Positions 1 to 5,898 of a stretch of 11,177 nt of DNA are shown here, piece by piece. A program made the translations under genes and the position numbers. Within the stretch, counting starts at the first letter, position 1. Every line of letters starts with the position of its first letter. Origin of the DNA: an uncultured Elusimicrobium sp. (GTDB lineage Bacteria > Elusimicrobiota > Elusimicrobia > Elusimicrobiales > Elusimicrobiaceae); assembly GCA_946061795.1 (NCBI GenBank), contig CAMGSK010000035.1, forward strand, positions 1 through 11,177, read 5' to 3'. Below the pieces are notes generated by a model. That model searched no databases and was not told where the DNA came from. It saw only the letters and a program-made list of their open reading frames with translations.

Positions 1-48
1 GGCGGCCAGCAGACAAACGGCCAACAAGAGGATGTTTGTTTTTTTCAT
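1..48 (-). CDS. 5' end of a secreted or membrane protein, cut by the window edge
   Basis: Only the first 16 codons are present. Read on the minus strand from the ATG at 48 they give MKKTNILLLAVCLLAA, two lysines followed by an unbroken hydrophobic run. This is the typical n- and h-region of a Sec signal peptide, so the product is probably exported. The cysteine at residue 12 is preceded by L-A-V, which is not a good lipobox, so a lipoprotein is not favoured. An AAGGA ribosome binding site lies at 61-65, 12 bases before the start. A promoter with good -35 and -10 boxes sits further upstream. The gene is divergent from pyruvate kinase. The mature protein lies outside the window, so no function can be given. 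Confidence 0.6.
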   Translation of the reverse strand, partial: MKKTNILLLAVCLLAA

Positions 49-84
49 ATTTTAGGGATTTCCTTAATATGGAGGATATGATAT

Positions 85-114
85 ATTTTAGCGGATTTTC
101 CGCCCGCTTGTAAA
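85..114 (-). promoter_or_regulatory. Sigma-70-type promoter of the left-edge gene with a palindrome in its spacer
   Basis: On the minus strand, TTTACA (109-114) and TAAAAT (85-90) each match the sigma-70 consensus at five of six positions and are 18 bases apart. This predicts a start near 78 and a leader of about 30 bases containing the AAGGA ribosome binding site at 61-65. The spacer contains an inverted repeat, GCGGA-TTT-TCCGC on the plus strand (91-103), a position where a repressor could act. The binding role is inference. The boxes and the palindrome are seen directly. Confidence 0.5.
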
Positions 115-187
115 ACGGGAAATAATGCGTTTTAGGCACAGACAGGGGCATGCGTAAATTAATAAAATATATATAAATTTAAGATAC

Positions 188-191
188 GAGG
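188..191 (+). promoter_or_regulatory. Ribosome binding site that sets the pyruvate kinase start
   Basis: GAGG at 188-191 is 9 bases before the ATG at 201 but only 3 bases before the in-frame TTG at 195. This favours the ATG. The sequence just upstream (about 155-178) is very AT-rich, with possible -10 boxes such as TATAAA at 172-177, but no convincing -35 box was found. Confidence 0.55.
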
Positions 192-200
192 TCTTTGGTT

Positions 201-1619
201 ATGTTGATTCACGACAGTTTTTGTAAAATTATCGCCACCGTAGGGCCGGCCAGCCAGTCGCCCGACATGCTTGAAAAGCTGGTATTGGCGGGAGTGTCCG
301 TTTTCCGCATCAATTTCAGCCACGGTACGGAGGAAGAAGTGACCGCGCGTTTTGCGGCCATTCGCGCGCTGGAGAAAAAATACGGCGTCTGTTTGGGGAT
401 TTTGTGCGATTTGCAGGGGCCGAAATTGCGCGTGGGCACTTTTAAAGAAGGAGCGGTCACGCTGAAAGAAGGCCAAAAATTCCGGTTGGATATGACGGGC
501 CTTCCCGGGGACGAAACCCGGGTCACGCTGCCTCATCCGGAAATTTTCAAAGCCATGCACCCGGGACTGGAACTTTTGCTCAACGACGGGCTGATCCGCC
601 TGCGGGTGGAGGAACACAGCAACGATTCCGCCCTGACCACCGTCACCGTAGGGGGCGTTCTTTCCAACCATAAAGGCGTCAACGTGCCGGGTGTAAAACT
701 GCCTATCAGCGCGCTGACGGAAAAGGACCGCAAAGATTTGCAGCTGGCCGAAAAACTGGGGGCGGATTTCATCGGGCTTTCTTTCGTACAGGAACCGGAA
801 GACTTGCTGGAGCTGCGCAAACTGATGACCAGCCGCGCCGATATCATTTCCAAAATTGAAAAACCCTCCGCCATTGAACATTTAAATGAAATCGTGGCCT
901 TGTCCGACGCGGTGATGGTGGCCCGCGGGGATTTGGGCGTGGAAGTCAGCACGGAAATGGTGCCCGTCCTGCAGCGGCGTATTGTAGATGAATGCCGCAA
1001 AGCGGGCAAACCCGTCATTATCGCCACCCAAATGCTCGAATCCATGATCACCAACGTCACGCCCACCCGCGCCGAAGCGTCCGACGTGGCCACCGCCGTT
1101 TACGACGGCGTGGACGCCGTCATGCTCTCTGGCGAAACGGCCGCCGGCAAATACCCCGTGCAGGCCGTGCAAACCATGCACAGCATTATCCGCACAGTGG
1201 AAAAAGACGACCGCCACCGCCAAAACCTTATGCGCCGCGACAAACTGGCCGGAGACAGTGCCGAAACCGCCATCACCGTGGCGGCGGGTATTGCCGCGCG
1301 CGCCATACAGACGGCCAACATCATCGTCAATTTCACCGATTCGGGCCAAACCACACTCCGCACGGCCAAGTTCCGCCCCGGCGTACGCATTTTGTCTTTA
1401 ACTCCCAAAATCGCCACTGCGCGGCATATGGCGCTAGTATGGGGGGTGACGTCCGTCGTGGTGCAAAACCTGCAAAGCTTTGAGGACATCCAGACGGAAG
1501 CCGGACGTGCCGCGCGTGAAAGCGGCCTGGTGGAACCCGGGCAGAAAATCGTAGTGACGGCGGGCATTCCCTTCGGCCGTTCCGGGGAGACCAACCTGCT
1601 CTACATCATCAATGCTTAA
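201..1619 (+). CDS. pyk: Pyruvate kinase
   Basis: Pyruvate kinase moves phosphate from phosphoenolpyruvate to ADP, giving pyruvate and ATP, the last step of glycolysis in the cytoplasm. The 472-residue protein is full length for the family. Visible landmarks are KIIATVGPAS (9-18), the substrate-binding RINFSHG (36-42), CDLQGPKLRVG (69-79) and the PEP-synthase-like signature IISKIEKPSAI with catalytic Lys218 and metal ligand Glu220. ARGDLGVEV carries the second metal ligand Asp244, and ATQMLESM and the conserved PTRAEASDVA and MLSGETAAGKYP blocks follow. The B domain lies between about 80 and 175. The C-terminal allosteric-type domain is present and ends GETNLLYIINA. The start was taken at ATG 201 because of the GAGG spacing; a TTG six bases earlier is also in frame. 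The gene is followed by its own terminator, so it is probably monocistronic. It is divergent from a signal-peptide gene. Confidence 0.97.
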   Translation: MLIHDSFCKIIATVGPASQSPDMLEKLVLAGVSVFRINFSHGTEEEVTARFAAIRALEKKYGVCLGILCDLQGPKLRVGTFKEGAVTLKEGQKFRLDMTGLPGDETRVTLPHPEIFKAMHPGLELLLNDGLIRLRVEEHSNDSALTTVTVGGVLSNHKGVNVPGVKLPISALTEKDRKDLQLAEKLGADFIGLSFVQEPEDLLELRKLMTSRADIISKIEKPSAIEHLNEIVALSDAVMVARGDLGVEVSTEMVPVLQRRIVDECRKAGKPVIIATQMLESMITNVTPTRAEASDVATAVYDGVDAVMLSGETAAGKYPVQAVQTMHSIIRTVEKDDRHRQNLMRRDKLAGDSAETAITVAAGIAARAIQTANIIVNFTDSGQTTLRTAKFRPGVRILSLTPKIATARHMALVWGVTSVVVQNLQSFEDIQTEAGRAARESGLVEPGQKIVVTAGIPFGRSGETNLLYIINA

Positions 1620-1632
1620 AACGAACGCATTT

Positions 1633-1661
1633 AAAAATCCCGGGCAATCCCGGGATTTTTT
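1633..1661 (+). terminator. Intrinsic terminator after pyruvate kinase
   Basis: AAAAATCCCGGG (1633-1644) pairs perfectly with CCCGGGATTTTT (1649-1660) around a CAAT loop. This makes a 12-bp stem ending in a run of T. It starts 14 bases after the pyruvate kinase stop codon. Confidence 0.88.
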
Positions 1662-1738
1662 ACGTTCTTCTGGTAAAACACATCCGATTATGGCACAATA
1701 AAAGAACCGCAGTCATTTTATCCACAGAGGAGAATGCT

Positions 1739-3316
1739 ATGCACATCATCTTTCGCGTTTGTGCCGCCGCCGCGCTGTTGCTGTGGGCAAACGCCGGCTT
1801 AACGGCCAAAGAAATCGCTCTGTATCACACCAGCGATATCCACGGCTACTACTTTGCCCGTCCGGACGCCAAAGGCGTTCCTTACGGCGGTTTTGCCGCG
1901 CTGGAAAGCGTTTTACAAAATGAACGGAGACCTTTTCTGCTATTAGACTCGGGCGATTTTACCAGCGGCAACCGCGAGGCCAACGCTTCCGACGGCAAAT
2001 ATTCCGTTGACCTGATGAACCGCGCGGGCAAAACCCCGCACAACGCAAAAGGCGCGGGATACGCCGCCGTCACCATCGGCAACCATGACAGCGATTTCGG
2101 AGACGAACGCCTGGGGAAAACGCTCGGCGCATTTACAGGAGACATCCTCTCCGCCAATATAGAAGGGTTTTCCGTTCCCGGAAAGGAAGTCAAACCTTTT
2201 GCCGTATATGAAACGGGGGGAGAAAAAATCGCCGTCATCGGCTTTTCCCTGGACGGGCCCGGCATGCGCGGCATGAAACTGCGCCGGATGACGGGAGCGG
2301 ATTGGGAAACGCTCTTGGACCGGGTCATGCTGGAAAAACCCAACGCCGTCGTTCTTTTGGCTCATGATTCTGCGGCGGATTCCCGCAAGCCTTCCTCTCT
2401 TCTGCCGGTGGTGCAAGGCACCTCCGCGCGCACGCGCATACATCTGTTCTTGGGCGGACACGCCCATATTTTAAACAACAGCCGCCAATGGGGAGAAAAT
2501 GGGCCGCTGTTTGTGGAAAGCGGTTCTATGCTGGAAGGAGTCAGCCGCATTGTGCTGGATTTTGACGATAAAACCCGCGCGCTGCGTTCCGTGCGCGCCG
2601 AATATGTGCCCCTGAAGGGCGAAAACGCCCGCCAGGACGCCGCCACGGCGGCTTTGCTGGATACCATGGAAGATAAAACGCTCCGCCAGCCCTACGCGTA
2701 CGTTCCGGCCTTGCTGCCCAAATATCCGGCTCCGGCAGACGCCGCCCCTGCGCTGGCGCGCAGAGTGGCCCAGCAAATGTATCTATGGACCGCGAAAAAG
2801 GAACCCGTTGATTTTGCCATGTTCCAGTTGCCGGGCGTCCGCCGGGATTTACTCCCGGGGCCGCTGACGGGACGGGATATGGCCGAGCTGCTGCCTTATA
2901 CCGAATACGTCAGCACCTTTGACATTTCCGGCAAACATCTTAAACGCGCCATGGCCGAAAGCATCCGCCGCGACGCTAAAGGAGATTATTCTCTTTTCGC
3001 TTATTCCGACAACGTGGAAATTAAATATAAATACAACGCGAAAAACAAGAAACATCCCGTCAAAATCACTTCCGTGCGCATCAATGGGCAAAAGGTCAAA
3101 AACAAGCGGATTTACCGCGCGGCGGCCATTGCTCACATCCCGCAGGGATACTTTGAAGGAGCCCCCTTTAAAACCCAGAACGGGCGGCAGAAAATTTATG
3201 AAGAACGCACCAGCGGGCAGCTGTTGTTTGATTATGTAAACGGACTGGAAGGAAATACGCCGGAAGAAAAGCTTCTCACGGCCCCGCAAGGCGTACAAAT
3301 CAAAAAATTAAATTAA
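1739..3316 (+). CDS. Secreted 5'-nucleotidase / UshA-family metallophosphoesterase
   Basis: This family uses two metal ions to remove phosphate from nucleotides or to split nucleotide sugars and cyclic nucleotides outside the inner membrane. The 525-residue protein opens with a signal peptide (hydrophobic to about residue 20, probable cleavage near LTA-KE at 23). The N-terminal catalytic domain carries the full ligand set: D33-I-H35, D73 in DSGDF, N115-H116 in GNHDSD, H209 in LLAHDS, and H241/H243 in GGHAH. The catalytic His-Asp pair of the NHxxD motif is also there (H116, D119). The C-terminal 5'-nucleotidase domain is recognised from about residue 360 by LPGVRRDL, a likely phosphate-binding arginine loop, then GPLTGRDMAELLPYTEY and ISGKHLKRAM. 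AGGAG at 1728-1732, six bases before the ATG, supports the start. Terminators flank it, so it is probably transcribed alone. The substrate (UshA-like or cyclic phosphodiesterase-like) cannot be fixed from sequence. Confidence 0.9.
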   Translation: MHIIFRVCAAAALLLWANAGLTAKEIALYHTSDIHGYYFARPDAKGVPYGGFAALESVLQNERRPFLLLDSGDFTSGNREANASDGKYSVDLMNRAGKTPHNAKGAGYAAVTIGNHDSDFGDERLGKTLGAFTGDILSANIEGFSVPGKEVKPFAVYETGGEKIAVIGFSLDGPGMRGMKLRRMTGADWETLLDRVMLEKPNAVVLLAHDSAADSRKPSSLLPVVQGTSARTRIHLFLGGHAHILNNSRQWGENGPLFVESGSMLEGVSRIVLDFDDKTRALRSVRAEYVPLKGENARQDAATAALLDTMEDKTLRQPYAYVPALLPKYPAPADAAPALARRVAQQMYLWTAKKEPVDFAMFQLPGVRRDLLPGPLTGRDMAELLPYTEYVSTFDISGKHLKRAMAESIRRDAKGDYSLFAYSDNVEIKYKYNAKNKKHPVKITSVRINGQKVKNKRIYRAAAIAHIPQGYFEGAPFKTQNGRQKIYEERTSGQLLFDYVNGLEGNTPEEKLLTAPQGVQIKKLN

Positions 3317-3320
3317 ACCC

Positions 3321-3355
3321 AAAGCCCCGGGCAATAAACCCGAGGCTTTTCTTTA
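3321..3355 (+). terminator. Intrinsic terminator after the 5'-nucleotidase
   Basis: AAAGCCCCGGG (3321-3331) pairs with CCCGAGGCTTT (3339-3349) with one internal C/A mismatch and a 7-base loop. The tail TTTTCTTT follows. It begins four bases after the stop codon. Confidence 0.8.
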
Positions 3356-3360
3356 TACCC

Positions 3361-3402
3361 GCAAACGGCTGCTCGCCAGTTTCAAACAACCTTGCCGTTT
3401 GC
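3361..3402. repeat. Nine-base inverted repeat in the gene-free stretch
   Basis: GCAAACGGC (3361-3369) is perfectly inverted as GCCGTTTGC (3394-3402), 24 bases apart. It lies in the 225-base gap between two convergent genes. No T-run follows either arm, so it is not an obvious terminator. The remaining gap sequence (about 3403-3496) shows a small CCAC/GTGG hairpin near 3455-3467 and nothing else I can name. Confidence 0.4.
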
Positions 3403-3496
3403 CCGCGCAAACTACAAAGACAAATCTGCAACTTTTAGTACTGAGCTTTCTTTCCACCCCAAGTGGGAGCCTGGAGCATTCTATAAGACATGCATG

Positions 3497-3527
3497 AAAA
3501 AACCCCGCTTGTGGGCGGGGTTTTTTT
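3497..3527 (-). terminator. Bidirectional terminator after the MFS permease
   Basis: AAAAAACCCCGC (3497-3508) pairs with GCGGGGTTTTTT (3515-3526) around a 6-base loop. A and T runs on both sides allow it to work on either strand. It lies 14 bases past the stop of the minus-strand permease, so it most likely ends the kinase-permease operon and also insulates it from plus-strand read-through. Confidence 0.87.
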
Positions 3528-3541
3528 ACAAAAACAAACGC

Positions 3542-4708
3542 TTACGCGTATTTTTTGATTTTGGCGATGAGGAACAGCAGATAGACTACGCCCACGCTCA
3601 TCACGGCCACGGCGCCGCTCTGAGAGCCCATAGCGTCAGCCGCCAAGCCCATCAGAATCGGGAATACCGTACCGCCGACCAAGCCCATAATCATCAAGCC
3701 GGACACTTCGTTTTTATGCTCCGGCTTATGCAGCATGGCCTGAGAGAAGATGATCGGGAAGATGTTGGAGTTGCCCAAACCAATCAGCGCGATGCAGACG
3801 TACAGCGGCCACTGGCTGTGGAACACAAACAAACCGCACATGGCGGCCAGCATGAAAAACACGCTTACGCCAAATACGGCTTTAGCCGGAAATTTGGCCA
3901 GCAGGAAAGAGCCGGAGAAGCAGCCGATGGTGCGGAACATGAAGTAAATGCTGGTGGCGTAAATGGCCTGAGACAAAGGCCAGCCCAGGCGGTCCATCAA
4001 AATCTGCGGCGCGGCGGTGTTCGTGCCCACGTCAATGCCCACGTGGCACATAATGCCGATAAAGCACAGCAGAATGGTGCCGTCTCCCAGCAAAGAAAAC
4101 GCTTCTTTAAACGTAGAAACTTTGCCGGTCATTTCTTCTTCCTTGATTTTCTCTTTGCCCAGCATAATGAAGGCGATGACGGATTCCACCGCAAACAGGC
4201 CGTACATAAACGTCCAGTTGCCGTATTTGGCCGCAAACCACGCCGCCAAAATAGGGGCGATGAAAGAAGCGATGGCTTTAACAAACTGACCGAAGGTCAT
4301 AAAGCTGGCCAGTTTGTTCCCGCTGACGATGTTGGAGACCAACGGGTTCAAAGACACCTGCATCAACGCGTTGCCGATACCCAGCAAGGCAAAAGCGATC
4401 ATCATGGTGGCGAAATGGTAGTACACCAAAGGCAGCACCAAAGCGGCAATCGTCACGCCCAAGCTGATCAGCACCGTTTTGCGGCGGCCGATTTTGTTCA
4501 TCAGCATGCCCGTGGGAACGGAGCAAACCAAGAACCAGAAAAACACCATAGAGGGGCAGAGGTTGGCCATGGTGTTGGAAAGGCCGAAGCTTTCTTTTAC
4601 ATAGTTGGTGGCGGTGCCGACGGAGTCCACAAACCCCATGGCGAAAAATGCCAGCATGACGGGCACTAGTTTAGCGACCAACGAAGATTCTTTCTTCTCT
4701 TGAGTCAT
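3542..4708 (-). CDS. MFS sugar permease, fucose/glucose:H+ symporter (FHS) type
   Basis: This is a 388-residue integral inner-membrane protein with about 12 hydrophobic helices, slightly short for the family. The N-terminal GFVDSVGTATNYVKESFGLS, the MLMNKIGRRKT loop after helix 2, and the NPLVSNI segment resemble the FucP/GlcP (FHS) branch of the major facilitator superfamily. So does the second-half signature GLGNSNIFPIIFSQA followed by SGLMIMGLVGGTVFPILMG. These proteins import sugars with protons. The start ATG at 4706-4708 has AAGGAGAA at 4712-4719, about five bases away. The gene begins 12 bases after the sugar kinase stop codon, and its ribosome binding site fills that gap, so the two are one operon. 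The kinase suggests the imported sugar is fructose or a similar hexose, but this is inference. Family placement is more certain than substrate. Confidence 0.88.
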   Translation of the reverse strand: MTQEKKESSLVAKLVPVMLAFFAMGFVDSVGTATNYVKESFGLSNTMANLCPSMVFFWFLVCSVPTGMLMNKIGRRKTVLISLGVTIAALVLPLVYYHFATMMIAFALLGIGNALMQVSLNPLVSNIVSGNKLASFMTFGQFVKAIASFIAPILAAWFAAKYGNWTFMYGLFAVESVIAFIMLGKEKIKEEEMTGKVSTFKEAFSLLGDGTILLCFIGIMCHVGIDVGTNTAAPQILMDRLGWPLSQAIYATSIYFMFRTIGCFSGSFLLAKFPAKAVFGVSVFFMLAAMCGLFVFHSQWPLYVCIALIGLGNSNIFPIIFSQAMLHKPEHKNEVSGLMIMGLVGGTVFPILMGLAADAMGSQSGAVAVMSVGVVYLLFLIAKIKKYA

Positions 4709-4720
4709 ATATTCTCCTTA

Positions 4721-5590
4721 TTAATTATAAGCGGGCCACGCGCCGGTTTTGGTGCAGACGAAAGCCGCGGTTTTCACAGCCTGTTCATGCGCTTGGCGAA
4801 GCGTTTTGCCCGTCAAAATGCCGGCCACAAAAGCTCCGGAAAAAGCGTCCCCGGCTCCGACGGTATCGGCCACTTCCACTTTGGGAGTGTCAATGCGGGA
4901 GCATTCGTCTTTGGAATAAATGACGCTGTATTTGTCCCCGGCCGTCAGCACGACGTAGCGCAAATTATATTTTTCCAGGAACCATTTGCAGATTTCGTCT
5001 TCGGTGCCTTTCACGCCGAACATATCACTGATGACTTTGATTTCGTCATCGTTGATTTTGAATACGTTGGCTTTGTTCAGCAGTTCTTCAATGAGTTCTT
5101 TGCTGTAATAGTGCTGGCGCAGGTTGATGTCAAAAAAGCGCAGCGCGTTTTTGGGCGCGTATTCCAGCAGCGTTTCCACGGTATTTTTGGAATCGGTGTG
5201 GCGCAGGGCCAAGGTGCCGAAGCAGACGGCGTCGGCTTTTTTCACCAAATCAATGGCAGGCTGGGAGAGGGGGATATGGTCCCAGGCGACGTCTTCAATA
5301 ATGGTATAAGTGGGCTGGCCGTTTTTCAGTTCCACCTTCACGCTGCCGGTGGGATGAGAGAGCGTTTCACAAAAATATTCAATATTGTTTTTGCTCAGTT
5401 CCTGAATAATCTCCGTGCCGAAAATATCATTGCCCACCGCGCTGATGGCGTGGCCTTCGGCTCCGAGTTGGGTGGCGTGATAAACAAAGTTAATCGGCGC
5501 CCCGCCGGCGCGTTTGCCCGTGGGAAAAACGTCCCACAGCAATTCTCCAATGCCGACGACTACGGGTTTTTTGGCTGTTTTAGCGTCCAT
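4721..5590 (-). CDS. PfkB-family carbohydrate kinase, probably fructokinase
   Basis: This cytoplasmic ATP-dependent kinase phosphorylates a free sugar as it enters the cell. The 289-residue protein is near the usual length for the family. The N-terminal GIGELLWDVFPTGKRAGGAP with N34 (GGAPxN, residues 29-34) is the fructokinase-like sugar-binding part. DTVGAGDAFSG (242-252) is PfkB signature 2, with Asp248 as the catalytic base and GAGD forming the anion hole. LRFFDINLRQHYY and VFKINDDEIKVI are the usual middle motifs. The ATG at 5588-5590 has GAGGA at 5595-5599. It is the first gene of an operon with the downstream FHS permease. Fructose is the best guess because the GELLWD and GGAPxN block resembles fructokinases. 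Other PfkB substrates such as tagatose, ribose or a keto-sugar acid are possible. Confidence 0.88.
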   Translation of the reverse strand: MDAKTAKKPVVVGIGELLWDVFPTGKRAGGAPINFVYHATQLGAEGHAISAVGNDIFGTEIIQELSKNNIEYFCETLSHPTGSVKVELKNGQPTYTIIEDVAWDHIPLSQPAIDLVKKADAVCFGTLALRHTDSKNTVETLLEYAPKNALRFFDINLRQHYYSKELIEELLNKANVFKINDDEIKVISDMFGVKGTEDEICKWFLEKYNLRYVVLTAGDKYSVIYSKDECSRIDTPKVEVADTVGAGDAFSGAFVAGILTGKTLRQAHEQAVKTAAFVCTKTGAWPAYN

Positions 5591-5628
5591 AATTTCCTCG
5601 TAATTAAAAAGTTTGAAACGACCTCTTC

Positions 5629-5637
5629 ATTCTATCA
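5629..5637 (-). promoter_or_regulatory. Extended -10 promoter for the kinase-permease operon
   Basis: On the minus strand TGATAGAAT combines the extended TGn element with a -10 box that matches TATAAT at five of six positions. No good -35 box sits 16-18 bases upstream, which is usual for extended -10 promoters. Transcription would start near 5622, giving a leader of about 30 bases before the kinase ATG. Confidence 0.45.
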
Positions 5638-5745
5638 GATTTTCAGCATAAGCACCACCTTTTTCTGTTCGCGCGCGTACGAAAATTTCTTCTCAGAGAA
5701 AAAAGCGATTTAAAAAACGGAAAAACATACTCCAGCCACTGCTAT

Positions 5746-5755
5746 TCTCCGGAGA
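5746..5755. repeat. Perfect 10-base palindrome upstream of the kinase operon
   Basis: TCTCCGGAGA reads the same on both strands. It lies about 110 bases upstream of the proposed kinase -10 box, inside the 308-base gap 5591-5898. It could be a regulator site or chance. The rest of that gap holds the kinase promoter, an AT-rich stretch, a 5-base inverted repeat TTCTC-A-GAGAA near 5690-5700 and the two hairpins next to the giant gene. I see no gene in it. Confidence 0.25.
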
Positions 5756-5809
5756 TAAAGTCAGGTTCAAACAGCTGAAAAAACGGCAGACAGACTACAA
5801 TCGCAGAAA

Positions 5810-5840
5810 AAGAAACGCCCTTAGTTTACACCAAGGGCGT
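5810..5840 (-). terminator. Second hairpin of a tandem terminator
   Basis: ACGCCCTT (5815-5822) pairs perfectly with AAGGGCGT (5833-5840) around a 10-base loop. On the minus strand it is followed by TTTCTTTTT, a T-rich tail. It lies 16 bases past the stronger hairpin that follows the giant gene and could catch read-through. Confidence 0.6.
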
Positions 5841-5855
5841 GTGTAAGACAGTTAT

Positions 5856-5887
5856 AAAAACGCCCCGGGTTTCCGGGGCGTTTTTTT
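5856..5887 (-). terminator. Intrinsic terminator after the giant gene
   Basis: AAAAACGCCCCGG (5856-5868) pairs perfectly with CCGGGGCGTTTTT (5873-5885) around a GTTT loop, a 13-bp stem flanked by A and T runs on both sides. It starts about 12 bases beyond the TAG stop of the giant minus-strand gene. Confidence 0.9.
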
Positions 5888-5898
5888 GTGCATCAGAA

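Noticed and set aside
195..200. TTG at 195 as the pyruvate kinase start
   Set aside because: GAGG would be only 3 bases upstream of it, whereas the ATG at 201 has normal spacing.
3392..4669. A 425-codon open frame on the plus strand, rich in His, Gln and Arg
   Set aside because: It lies antisense to the MFS permease. Its low-complexity composition is what the complement of a membrane-protein gene gives, and it has no recognisable domain.
4700..5713. A 337-codon plus-strand open frame rich in Phe and Gly
   Set aside because: It is antisense to the PfkB kinase, which carries the full family signature.
5761..5778. GGTTCAAAC resembling a tRNA T-loop
   Set aside because: No acceptor stem, anticodon arm or CCA end can be built around it. 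It forms only a 4-bp TCAG/CTGA hairpin.
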